A DNA stretch of 64,000 nucleotides. It comes from DAOUFU01 sp034429275. GTDB taxonomy: Bacteria > Chloroflexota > Anaerolineae > Aggregatilineales > Aggregatilineaceae. The position numbers were made by a program, and so were the translations under genes. The notes under the pieces are model-generated. The model ran no database searches, was not told where the DNA came from, and worked only from the letters and a program-made list of their open reading frames with translations. Where the stretch lies: contig DAOUFU010000073.1 in NCBI GenBank assembly GCA_034429275.1, positions 1 to 64,000 of the forward strand, in the 5' to 3' direction. Shown one piece after another: positions 17,038-26,100 of the stretch; position 1 is the first letter of the stretch, and every line of letters starts with the position of its first letter.

Positions 17038-18531
17038 TCAGGATGCGTGTTCAATGTGCGGGCGTGCCTCCGGCCTGATGTAGCGTGTTACTGCCGCACG
17101 AATGCCCGCCCACACTCCGATCAACATCGCACCTGCCACCCATCCATAGAGGCAGTAGCGCAGGGCGGCGGAAAGGGTATCGCCCGCGATGAGTGCCAGC
17201 AGCCCCATGCCCGGCCCCACCATCATCCCATAACCCAGCAGGTAGGACCAGCGCGAATCGCGCAGGCCGCGGTGGAAGATGCCGCTGCGGTAGCACAGGA
17301 AATAGAGCAGCGCGAACAGCGGCACCGAGATAAAAAGCAGGATCATCGAATCGGCCCGCAGGCCCAGCGCCAGCCCGGTGAGGAACGCCAGAACGCCCAT
17401 GAGCAGCACCGAGGCAACAGCCACTCGCCCCTCGAACTGGCGAAAGTACTGCTGGACCTGCGGGTTTTTCTGCGCGCGGTCGAGCATGATGGCCAGGATA
17501 ATCACCGAGCCGATCGCGGCGGGCTGCCAGTAGGCTTCGAAGCCGGTCAGGTTCAGACCGTTACGGATCACCTGCATCAGCGCCGCGCCGAACAGCGTGC
17601 CGACCATCGTGCCCTTGCCCCCTTTGACACTTGCCCCGCCGATGAACACCGCCGCGATCACGTCTAGCTCATAATTCTGGGCGGCAGTAGGCGCGGCTAC
17701 GCCCAGGCGGGCGGTCATCAGCGTGCCGCCCAGGCCCGCCAGCAGCCCCGACAGCGAATAGGCCAGCAGCTTCACATGGCGCGTATTGATGCCCGAAAGC
17801 TCGGCGGCCTGCTCACTGCCGCCTAGCGCGTAGATGCGGTAGCCCCAGATTGTGCGCATCAGGAAAATGGTCATGACGACCGCCAGGACCAGCATCACCA
17901 GCGTTGGATAGGGCAGCTCGTAGCCGAGAAGCGGCAGTTCCCCCTGCCCGATCTCGCGGAACTGGGTGTTCAACTGGCGGAAGGGCCAGCCCTCGGTCCA
18001 GCCATAGCAGAATCCGCGCGCGATGCTCATCATACCCAGCGTGGCGATGAAGGGGGGCAGCCCGCTCCACCCGATCAACATGCCGTTGATCGCCCCCAGA
18101 ATCAGTCCCATCGCACAACCCGCGATCAGCGCCAGGGGGACATAGCGGCTGTCTACCACCATTTCCAGGCGACCCGCATCGTTGAGCACCTCATAGGCCC
18201 AGGGCGAGCGGTCGCCGCTGATGAAGTAGGCCGCCGCCAGGCCGGAAAGCGCCATCACCGACCCGGTGGAAAGATCGATGCCCCCGGCGATGATGACCAG
18301 GGTTTGCCCAAAGGCAGCAATCGCGATCCACGAGAAAGAAAGGGTTACGTTGCGGATGTTATTGCCCGACGTAAAGGTATCGGTCTTCCAGGTCAGGTAG
18401 ATCACCGCCAGAAGCAGGATGAGAAACACGCCGATATCCTGGCCGGAGAAGAACCGCCGCAGCAGGCGCAGCGATCGACCGGGTGCCTGGCTGGCCGGGA
18501 GCGTGGGTGAAATCGAGGCTGGTTGTGTCAT
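17038..18531 (-). CDS. RbsC-like sugar ABC permease with C-terminal membrane extension
   Basis: A 497-residue permease of the branched-chain-amino-acid/ribose type (BPD_transp_2). The core (about residues 30-365) shows GGIDLSTGSVMALSG, GAINGMLIGWSGLPPFIATLGMMS, GWPFRQLN and FIGGASVKGGKGTMVGTLFGA, all typical of RbsC/XylH permeases. About 120 residues follow with four further membrane segments that standard permeases of about 320-350 residues lack. The upstream gene on the same strand encodes the binding protein, 64 bp away. The RbsA-type ATPase usually found with this pair is absent from the locus. Confidence 0.9.
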   Translation of the reverse strand: MTQPASISPTLPASQAPGRSLRLLRRFFSGQDIGVFLILLLAVIYLTWKTDTFTSGNNIRNVTLSFSWIAIAAFGQTLVIIAGGIDLSTGSVMALSGLAAAYFISGDRSPWAYEVLNDAGRLEMVVDSRYVPLALIAGCAMGLILGAINGMLIGWSGLPPFIATLGMMSIARGFCYGWTEGWPFRQLNTQFREIGQGELPLLGYELPYPTLVMLVLAVVMTIFLMRTIWGYRIYALGGSEQAAELSGINTRHVKLLAYSLSGLLAGLGGTLMTARLGVAAPTAAQNYELDVIAAVFIGGASVKGGKGTMVGTLFGAALMQVIRNGLNLTGFEAYWQPAAIGSVIILAIMLDRAQKNPQVQQYFRQFEGRVAVASVLLMGVLAFLTGLALGLRADSMILLFISVPLFALLYFLCYRSGIFHRGLRDSRWSYLLGYGMMVGPGMGLLALIAGDTLSAALRYCLYGWVAGAMLIGVWAGIRAAVTRYIRPEARPHIEHAS

Positions 18532-18595
18532 GTCGCGCCACCTTCGTTGAATGCGAGCGCTGATGCAGCGGCAGCAGCCGCGGCTGCCGCCGCGC

Positions 18596-20450
18596 CTATT
18601 CCGGGAACGCGGGCGGCAACGGCTTGCTGAAATCCAGAGTGTTCCAGGCTTCAGCCATGGCGTCCACGTTGTGGATGGTCACAATGTCCATGCCGCTGTC
18701 GGTCCACGCAGCATAGGGGTACAGGTTCAGAGCATGATTCAGGCTCATGAAGACGGTATCGTAGCCCCAGCTCCAATACTTCTGCCCAATCAGGCCGTGC
18801 AGCAGCCCTTCTTTGACCCATTCTAGCTCAATGGGTAGAGTATCGAAGGCGACCGCCTTCATTCCACCGTTGAGCACAGCATCCTCAAACAGCGGCATCG
18901 CCCCACGCCCGGCAAAAACCGGCCACGATCCCGCCAGGAACCAGCCGTTCAGGTCCGGGTGCGCCTGCATGGTTTCTTCGACCGTGCGCGCGGCCAGGGA
19001 AGGATCATCATCACCGGCAGCTATCGCCGCAATGTCGATTCCGGGATACCGGGCCACATAATCGGCGAATCCATCGACCCGATCGTCGAGATCAGGCTCG
19101 CCCGGCGCACCTGTGAGAACAGCGACCTTGCCCGTTTCACCCATCAGCCGGACCAGCAGCTCACCCGCCGCCCACCCGCTGGCGTAGTGATCGACGCCCA
19201 GGGCGGTGAAGGACTGCGACTGCGGCGAGCCGCCGTCCCACGTCATGACGGGGATTCCCGCCGCAACCGCCCGGTTGATCGGCTCGATGCAGCCCTCCGG
19301 GTCATTACAGTTGATGCCGATGCCGTCCACACCCATCGCGATCGCCTCGTCGATCGCGCGGGCCTGCCCGGTCATGTCCTCTGCTTCCGGCTCCATGGAC
19401 AGGCATTCCACCGCGATCCCAAACCGCTCGCTGGCGACCTGAGCGGCCCGCAAGCAGCCCTCGCGCCCCAGTTCGGATGCCGGGCTGTCGAGCGTCTTTG
19501 GAATCCAGGCCAGCGTGAACGTGCCGCTTTCGGGTGGGTAAGCAAACGGCAGCGGCTTAGAAAAGTTCATGGTGATCCAGGCTTCGGCCATTGCGTCCAC
19601 GTTGTTGGCGGTCACGATATCCATGCCGCTGTCGGTCCATTCGGGATAGGTGGTGCCATTGACCAGGTGATTGTAGAGCATGTAGACCGTGTCGTATCCC
19701 CAGCCCCAATACTTCTGGCCAACCAGCCCCTGCAGAAGGCCATCCTGCACCCATTCCAGCTCGACCGGCAGGGTGTCGAAGGCGATGGCTTTCATGCCGT
19801 TGTTGAGCACGGCGTCTTCAAACAGCCGCATTGCGCCGCGCCCGGCATGGACCGGCCACGGCCCCACGAAGAACCAGCCGTTCAGGTCCGGGTTGGCCAG
19901 CATCGTCTCGTCCACCACCTGCACACCCAAGTTGATGTCATCGTTGCAGGCCACCGTCGCCACGATCTCGATATCGGTCCCGGCGATGCCATCCTTGAAG
20001 CCGCGAATGCGCTCTTCCAGGTTGAACGCGCCCGGCACGCCGGTGAGCACTGCAACCTTGCCCGAACGGCCCATCTCTTTGATCAGCAAATTGGCTGCGG
20101 CCCTGCCGCCCGTGTAATTATCCACGCCCAGGTAGGTGATCGCGTCGGAATCGGGCGAGTCGCTGTCCCAGGTCATGACGGGAATGCCCGCCTGGGTCGC
20201 GCTGCTGATCGGGTCGATGCAGCCGTCGGGATCGTTGCAACTGACCCCGATCGCATCGACGCCCAGCGAGACCGCATCTTCGATCACGCGGGCCTGCTCG
20301 GCCATATCGGACGACACCGCCCCCATGTAGCGACACTGAACCGTCCGGCCCGTCGAGGCGCTGAGTTCTTCGGCGGCCTTCATACAGCCATCCCGCCCCA
20401 GCTCAAAGACCGGATTGTTCAGCGCCTTGGGGATCCACGCAATAATAATC
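18596..20450 (-). repeat. Intragenic tandem duplication of a binding-protein domain
   Basis: The two halves of the binding-protein gene (about 19530-20450 and 18596-19510) encode domains that can be aligned over their whole length with few gaps, including long near-identical blocks such as the FEDAVLN to WTDSGMDIVT stretch. This suggests duplication within the gene and not fusion of two distant paralogues. Confidence 0.8.
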
Positions 20451-20551
20451 GGGTCATCCTGGGCGTTTGCGGCAGGCATGGCTGTTGCCGGTGAGGCGAT
20501 CACCAGCAGCGCCAGAACAACCACCAGGCGCACCACCGCAGCGTTCGTCAT
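18596..20551 (-). CDS. Tandem-duplicated sugar-binding protein (two fused periplasmic-binding domains)
   Basis: A 651-residue exported protein with a signal peptide ending near ANAQD. It holds two complete Peripla_BP_4 (RbsB/XylF-like) domains in one chain, about residues 35-345 and 350-651. Both copies share the same landmarks in order: AWIPKxLxxPxxELGRxGC, NDPxGCIxPI, AGIPVMTWD, GKVAVLTGxPG, HPDLNGWF or NPDLNGWF, GRGAMxLFEDAVLNxGMKA, FDTLPxELEW, QKYWxWGYDTV and WTDSGMDIVT. Ordinary relatives have one domain of about 300 residues. ATG 20551 is chosen because it begins the signal peptide and GGAGG lies five bases upstream; the frame opens at 20599. It is followed by the RbsC-like permease. 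The ligand is probably a sugar, identity unknown. Confidence 0.9.
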   Translation of the reverse strand: MTNAAVVRLVVVLALLVIASPATAMPAANAQDDPIIIAWIPKALNNPVFELGRDGCMKAAEELSASTGRTVQCRYMGAVSSDMAEQARVIEDAVSLGVDAIGVSCNDPDGCIDPISSATQAGIPVMTWDSDSPDSDAITYLGVDNYTGGRAAANLLIKEMGRSGKVAVLTGVPGAFNLEERIRGFKDGIAGTDIEIVATVACNDDINLGVQVVDETMLANPDLNGWFFVGPWPVHAGRGAMRLFEDAVLNNGMKAIAFDTLPVELEWVQDGLLQGLVGQKYWGWGYDTVYMLYNHLVNGTTYPEWTDSGMDIVTANNVDAMAEAWITMNFSKPLPFAYPPESGTFTLAWIPKTLDSPASELGREGCLRAAQVASERFGIAVECLSMEPEAEDMTGQARAIDEAIAMGVDGIGINCNDPEGCIEPINRAVAAGIPVMTWDGGSPQSQSFTALGVDHYASGWAAGELLVRLMGETGKVAVLTGAPGEPDLDDRVDGFADYVARYPGIDIAAIAAGDDDPSLAARTVEETMQAHPDLNGWFLAGSWPVFAGRGAMPLFEDAVLNGGMKAVAFDTLPIELEWVKEGLLHGLIGQKYWSWGYDTVFMSLNHALNLYPYAAWTDSGMDIVTIHNVDAMAEAWNTLDFSKPLPPAFPE

Positions 20552-20642
20552 TGGCCCTCCACGAAAGGTATTTTGAACAATCGGCTCTCTTTTTCCCATC
20601 TACCCGACGTGGGCGGGCCGGTGAATGCTCGCCCCGAATTGG

Positions 20643-20659
20643 TTTGTTAGTCCAACAAA
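20643..20659. promoter_or_regulatory. Operator-like dyad O1 between the binding-protein and ROK genes
   Basis: TTTGTT (20643-20648) and AACAAA (20654-20659) form a perfect inverted repeat with a 5-bp spacer. The same half-site occurs in a second dyad at the ROK promoter 100 bp away, so one regulator may control both divergent units. It lies about 90 bp upstream of the binding-protein start codon. Confidence 0.5.
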
Positions 20660-20718
20660 ATAACTACTTTGGGCCAAATTCGTCGCACACCCGTTTTCCA
20701 ACTGTGGATATCATTCCC

Positions 20719-20747
20719 TTGACACACCCCGCCTGACGCTATATATT
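20719..20747 (+). promoter_or_regulatory. Strong sigma70-type promoter of the second ROK gene
   Basis: TTGACA (20719-20724), a 17-bp spacer, and TATATT (20742-20747). The -35 is a perfect consensus and the -10 matches at 5 of 6. The predicted start is near 20754, about 26 bases before the start codon. Confidence 0.75.
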
Positions 20748-20768
20748 TTGTTGCAATATCAAACAAAA
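20746..20768. promoter_or_regulatory. Operator-like dyad O2 over the -10 and start site of the ROK gene
   Basis: TTTTGTT (20746-20752) and AACAAAA (20762-20768) form a perfect 7-bp inverted repeat with a 9-bp spacer. It overlaps the -10 box and the predicted transcription start, where a bound repressor would block initiation. The half-site matches O1, and the downstream gene encodes a ROK repressor, so autoregulation is likely. Confidence 0.65.
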
Positions 20769-20779
20769 AGTGAGGGTGT

Positions 20780-21997
20780 ATGCCCACCGGCCCTGCCGAT
20801 CACAACCTGCTTAAGCAGATCAACAGCGCGCTCATCCTGGATCACCTGCTCACCCAGTCGCCCCAGTCGCGCGCCAACCTGGCCCACCTCACCGGCCTCA
20901 ACCGCAGCACGATCTCGTCGCTGGTCAGCGAGTTGATCGCTCTGGGCCTGGTGCGCGAAGTGGGACTCGAGACTGCCGAATCGCGCGGGCGGCCCGGCAT
21001 CCTGCTCGAACTCAATCCCGGCGGTGGCTGCATCATCGGCATCGAGATGCAGGCCGAGCACGTGGTCGTGATCCTGACCGATTTTACCGCACGTATCCTG
21101 TGGCAGCGCCAGGTAGATATCGAAAAAGGGCTGCCCCAAGACGAAGTGCTCGCCCTGACCGATGACCTGATCGCCGCCGCCGTCCGCGCGGGGCAGGCCA
21201 ACCAACTCAAGCTCTTGGGGATCGGGCTGGGCGTTTCGGGCCTGGTCGATGCCGAGCATGGCGTGCTGATGTTCGCTCCGAACCTGAGCTGGCGCAACAT
21301 CGACTTTCGTGAGCGCTGGCAGGAACGGTTTGGCGTGCCGCTCTATATCGAAAACGACGGCAGCGCCGCCGCCCTGGGCGAATATTATTTCGGCGTGGCG
21401 AAAGGCTGCGAGAACTTCATCTACCTGGGGACCGGCGTCGGGCTGGCTGGCGGGCTGATGCTCAACGGCCAGCCTTACCGGGGCGCGGGTGGGTTTGCAG
21501 GCGAACTGGGCCACATCATTGTAGAATCGGGGGGTGAGCTGTGCAGCTGTGGGCGGCGCGGCTGCTGGGAGACTCTGATCAGCACGCCCGCCGTGATGCG
21601 CGGCATTGTGCACGCGCTCGAAAATGGCGCGCCGTCTCTGATCCCACAGCTCGTCGGCGGCGATTATTCGCGCCTGACGATGCAGCTGGTCGTCAGTGCC
21701 GCCAACCAGGGCGACCGCCTGGCGCAGGATACACTCTCGGATGTGGCGCTGCACCTGGGGACCGGCATTGCCAACCTGATTAATATCTTCAACCCGGAGA
21801 TGATCGTCCTGGGAGGCAGCCTGACGGCGGCGGGACATTACCTGCTGCCGCCCATCAATGCCATCATTCAGGCCGAAGCATTGGGCGCGCCCGCGCGAAT
21901 GGTCGCGCTGGCTCTGTCGTCGCAGGGCACCTATGCGAGCGTCAAAGGGGCCGTCGCGCTGGTGATCGAGGGCATCGTACGCGCACCCATCACCTGA
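20780..21997 (+). CDS. ROK-family transcriptional regulator (canonical, with zinc motif)
   Basis: A 405-residue NagC/XylR/Mlc-type regulator. The N-terminal winged helix contains ANLAHLTGLNRSTISSLVSE. The ROK domain shows GVSGLVDAEHGVL, ENDGSAAALGEYYFG, YLGTGVGLAGGL and the intact zinc signature GHIIVESGGELCSCGRRGCWE. ILGGSLT-like VLGGSLTAAG lies near the C-terminus. Unlike the ROK gene at 15813 it keeps all metal ligands. It is divergent from the binding-protein/permease unit and has matching dyads in the shared control region, so it probably represses sugar uptake genes and itself. GAGG precedes the ATG at 20780 by about five bases. Confidence 0.93.
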   Translation: MPTGPADHNLLKQINSALILDHLLTQSPQSRANLAHLTGLNRSTISSLVSELIALGLVREVGLETAESRGRPGILLELNPGGGCIIGIEMQAEHVVVILTDFTARILWQRQVDIEKGLPQDEVLALTDDLIAAAVRAGQANQLKLLGIGLGVSGLVDAEHGVLMFAPNLSWRNIDFRERWQERFGVPLYIENDGSAAALGEYYFGVAKGCENFIYLGTGVGLAGGLMLNGQPYRGAGGFAGELGHIIVESGGELCSCGRRGCWETLISTPAVMRGIVHALENGAPSLIPQLVGGDYSRLTMQLVVSAANQGDRLAQDTLSDVALHLGTGIANLINIFNPEMIVLGGSLTAAGHYLLPPINAIIQAEALGAPARMVALALSSQGTYASVKGAVALVIEGIVRAPIT

Positions 21998-22046
21998 TTT
22001 GCGGCTTGTTTTTGTACACACAGAGAATGAGTTAAGGATATCTGGC

Positions 22047-22424
22047 ATGGCAACTATATTGTTGGTCGAAGACAACCAGAATACCGCCGATTTTATGGTT
22101 CGCATCCTGCAAGCCGCCGGCCATACGGTTTACCATGCCAAGAGCGGCCTCGAAGGGGCACGATGGGCGCGTGCCAGCCGCCCGGATATGGTGCTGATGG
22201 ATTTTGACCTGCCCGATGTGAGTGGGCGAAGCATCGTGCTGAGCCTTCGCCGCCAGTGTCCTCCCGATGTGCTGCCGATCATCGCCGTCACCGTGCAGGC
22301 CGACGAAGAGTCGATCAAGCTGGCGAAGGGGTTCGGCTGCAACGCGTTTCTTGCCAAGCCCTTTCTGCCCGAAGACCTGCTGACCCTGGTGCAACACTTT
22401 CTGCCTGCACCCAAGCACGATTAG
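22047..22424 (+). CDS. Single-domain response regulator (CheY-like)
   Basis: A 125-residue receiver domain with no output domain. It shows ILLVEDN at the start (acidic pocket), MDFDLPDVSG with the phospho-acceptor Asp at about residue 52, a Thr in AVTVQAD and the conserved Lys in LAKPF. AAGGA lies eight bases before ATG 22047; an in-frame upstream ATG at 21999 would add 16 unrelated residues and is less likely. It follows the ROK gene by 49 bp and is convergent with a two-component pair. It may act as a phosphate relay or by protein contact with a partner kinase such as the one at 23184-26333. Confidence 0.85.
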   Translation: MATILLVEDNQNTADFMVRILQAAGHTVYHAKSGLEGARWARASRPDMVLMDFDLPDVSGRSIVLSLRRQCPPDVLPIIAVTVQADEESIKLAKGFGCNAFLAKPFLPEDLLTLVQHFLPAPKHD

Positions 22425-22470
22425 CTGACGGCCCGGTGATTACCGCCTCTGCCATCTGGCGGGCGGAGTC

Positions 22471-23166
22471 TCATTCTGCCAGCACGTAACCCCGGCCCCG
22501 CACATTCAAGATATAGCGCGGTGAGTCGTTATTCGGCTCGATCTTGGCGCGCAGATTGCCGATATGCACACGCACCAGGATCGGATCGCCGGTGCCGGGT
22601 GGGTAGTGCCAGATGTCTTGCAGCAGCCGCTCCGGCGCGAGCGGCTGGCCGCGGTGCAGCATCATATAATGCAGCAGTTGGTGTTCGATGGTGGTCAGTT
22701 CCACCACTCTCTCGCCCACCTGGACTTCAAACCGCTTGGTGTGCAGCTTGAGATCGCCCACCGTCAGAACGTCCGATTCGGTATCCAGCGTGCCGCCCGG
22801 CGCACGTCTCAGCAGCGCGCGGATGCGCGCGGGAAGCTCGACGACCTCGAACGGCTTGGTCAAAAAGTCGTCGCCACCGGCATCCAGCCCTTCGGCGATA
22901 TCGGTTGGACGCCCCTTCGCCGTCAGGAACAGGATCGGCAGCCGCGCGGTGAACGGATCGGCGCGTATTCGGCGGCACACCTCGATCCCGTCCATCTCCG
23001 GCATGATAATATCCAGCACGACCAGGTCCGGGCGTTGGTGCGCGATCATCGCCAGCGCTTCTGGCCCGTTGGTCGCCGTGTGGACCTCGAAACCGGCGCT
23101 TTCGAGCACGCGCTTGACCGAGCGCAGAACCTGACCATCGTCATCAACAGCCAGAATGTGACCCAT
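22471..23166 (-). CDS. OmpR/PhoB-family response regulator
   Basis: A 231-residue regulator with an N-terminal receiver (ILAVDDDGQVLRS, acceptor Asp in LVVLDIIMPEMDG at about residue 52, TAKG, LTKPF) and a C-terminal winged helix of the Trans_reg_C type (VELTTIEHQLLHYMML, then VRVHIGNLRAKIEP and VRGRGYVL). It is 17 bp downstream of the large histidine kinase gene on the same strand, so the pair is one operon and almost certainly a cognate two-component system. Target genes are unknown. Confidence 0.93.
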   Translation of the reverse strand: MGHILAVDDDGQVLRSVKRVLESAGFEVHTATNGPEALAMIAHQRPDLVVLDIIMPEMDGIEVCRRIRADPFTARLPILFLTAKGRPTDIAEGLDAGGDDFLTKPFEVVELPARIRALLRRAPGGTLDTESDVLTVGDLKLHTKRFEVQVGERVVELTTIEHQLLHYMMLHRGQPLAPERLLQDIWHYPPGTGDPILVRVHIGNLRAKIEPNNDSPRYILNVRGRGYVLAE

Positions 23167-23183
23167 CCCGTTCTCCTTGCTTG

Positions 23184-26100
23184 CTATGCTGTCTCTCGTG
23201 CGGCTGGCAGCGTAATGGTGAACGTTGTCCCCTCGCCTTCCACGCTCTCTACCGCGATCCGCCCGCCGTGATGAGTCACGACCTCGTGGCAGATCGACAG
23301 GCCGAGTCCCGTGCCATATTCTTTGGTGGTGAAAAACGGCTCGAACACATGCTCCAGCTTATCCGCCGGGATGCCTACCCCGTTATCCTGCACGGTCACC
23401 ACGACCGAATCCCTGGTATCGTTGGGGCGCGTCGTCACCCGGATCAGCCCGCCTTTGACCGTGCGCACCGCGTCGCGCGCGTTGAGCAACAGGTTGATCC
23501 AGATGTCCTCCAGGTGCTGCGAGCTGGCTTTGACCGGCGGCAGGTTAGGGTGAAGGTCCACCTCCAGGCGCGAGACATGGGAGCCGATCTGCGCGCGGAT
23601 CACCGCGATGGAGCTTTCAAGCGAATCGTTGATGTCGAGCAGTTCCATCGCGTAAGGATGAGTGCGGGTCAGGTCCAGCAGCCGCCGGACGACCATCGCC
23701 GCCCGCATCGCCGCCTCGCGGATCGAATTCGCCGACTCGTAGTTGGGGTCGGTAGGTTCCAGGTTCAGGCCCATCAGGTAGGCTTCGGCAATCACTGTGG
23801 TGAGCGGGTTGTTGATCTGGTGCGCGACCCCTGCCGCGATCTCGCCTGCTGCCGAAAGCCGTGTGGTGCGCACCAGGTGCGTATGAGCCTCGCGCAAGTC
23901 GGCCAGGCTGGCCTCCAGTTCGGTGAGGATGCGCGCATTCTCGATGGCCAGCGCGGCTTGTTGGGCAAATGCGGCCACTGCCTCGATATCGCGGGCCGTG
24001 TAAGCACCGGGTTCGTCATCGGAAATGCTGAGAAAACCGATGGCCACGTCGTGAGCGGTGAGCACTACGCCAATCCACGAGCGAGCGAATTCATCTATGC
24101 CGGGCAGGATCGTCCAGCGCGGATCGTGCTGAGTATCCTCGATCACTACCGGGTTCTTCGAGCGCAGCGCCTCGGCGAACAGGGGGATATCGGCGTAGTG
24201 ATGGGTGGTGCCGATTCCCGCCTCTTCCGCCGGGAATCCGCTTGCCCCGGCCACGCGCAGCATATCCTGCTCGACCAGCATGATCGCAGCGCGTTTGTAA
24301 CGCACGACTTGGCGGAGCTGGTCGAGGATCAGGCTTAGCGTGTCTTCGATGTGGATCGAGCTGGCGAATGCTTCAGCCGTCTTGCGCAGCATCTCGGCCA
24401 GCCGCCGCTCATAACGCTCTGACTCGTAGAACCGCGCATTATGTAAGGCCAGCGCCGCCTGGTCGGCAAAACTTTGCAACCAATCGGCATGTTTTTGGGT
24501 GAAAAAGCCGGTAGTCGCACTATCCAGGTTCAGCAGCCCCATCACCTGCCCTTCCAACCGGATGGGCACACTGACCGATGAACGGACCCAGTGCAGTTCG
24601 GGGAAGCCCAGCCACCCAGTCGCCTCTCGCGTATCCTGAATCACGTCCGAATGTCCGTTGGCGACCACCTGCTGCAAGCGCGGGATGCGCGTCAGGGGAA
24701 ACTGCAGGCTGTTGATCCAGGTTTCCAGGCCGCGCTCGGCATAGCCCAGGCTGCGCACCACCGAAACCTGCCCATTGTCGATCAGCATGATGTTCGCCGC
24801 ATCATGAGAGACCACCTGCCCGACACTGGTGAGGATTCGCTCCAGGACTTCGTTCAGGTCGAGCGTGCTGGTCAGCGCATTGGCCGTATCGCGCAGCGCT
24901 TCGGCAATCATACGCTGTTCGTGCTCGGCGCTTTCGGCGCGCTCGCGCTCGGTGATGTCGGTAGCCACGCCGATCACGCTTTCGACGGTATCGCCGGATT
25001 TCATGGGAATATAGCGCAGGTCAAACACCTTATCGCCTGCTTCCACGACGGAAATGAGCGGTTCACCTTCCAGCGCGCGCTGAACGTCATTTTCCACCGA
25101 GGGGGCGTCGCCAAACAACGCCTGGATCGGCTTGCCAATGTAGTCCGCCGGGTCAGATTCGCCCAGCGCCTGCCCCTCCAACAGCACGATGCGCCCTTTG
25201 AGGTCCAGCGCGAACAGGATCACGGGCACGTTGGCGACCACCATCCGCAGACGCTGCTCGCCGGTCAACCGTTCCTGCTGGGCCTGCTGGAGTGCCTCCA
25301 ACATGGTGTTGACCGTTGCGCCCAACCGCGACAGTTCATCTCTCCCCGCCACTGCGATCCGCCGCGATGCATCGCCCGATCGCGCGATGCGGCGCACACT
25401 GGCGCTGAGTGCGGCCAGCGGCGAGAGCACCATCAGCTCCAGCAGCAGAAGGATGATGATGCTGAACACTATGCCTGCCGAGACCAGGGCCACCATGATG
25501 TAGCGCATGTTCGATTGGCCCTGCTGGAAGACCTCGCGTGGGAGCGTCACCTGGGCGATCAAACTGGGCGCGTCAAAAATGTCCGGGATCAGCCCATAAC
25601 CCGCCACTTCGGAGGAATTGATCGCATCCACGACGACTTTCGGCCCGCCGCCAAGCTGCTCTCGCGCCGCTGCCACCCGCGCAGGAAGCGTTTCGGCATC
25701 CCCCTCGAACAGGTCCAGGGTCAGTTGGGCGGACTGGGCAAAGCGCCGCATCTCTTCTTGATCGAACCGGCGGCCCACGATCAACGTACCAAGCCGGGAG
25801 AGCTGGTCCTGGTCCGGCGGTATCCACGGTGCCGCCAGCAGCCACAGGCCATCCTCCAGCATCAAAAAGCCGCTCACCTGGTCTAGCTGCACAACAAGTG
25901 GGTTTCCAAGTGTCCCTTGCGGCGGCAGATAGCTGGCGATGTCGTTGGGCAGCGGACTGGCGGTCCCGGTGCGCCAGTCGAACCCTTCGGCATATATCTG
26001 GCGACCGGAGGCATCTATCAGGATGACCATGTTCAGCCGGCTCGCGGTCATCATGGAGGGGCTAAACGTCGTGGTGGCCGCCAGCGCGATATCCCGCCCC

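Noticed and set aside
18959..20494. 511-codon plus-strand ORF opposite the tandem binding protein
   Set aside because: The minus strand encodes two clear binding-protein domains; the plus ORF only reflects the same duplication.
22443..22462. CCGCC / GGCGG hairpin between the CheY-like and OmpR-type genes as a terminator
   Set aside because: Only a 5-bp stem with no T-run; too weak to annotate with confidence.
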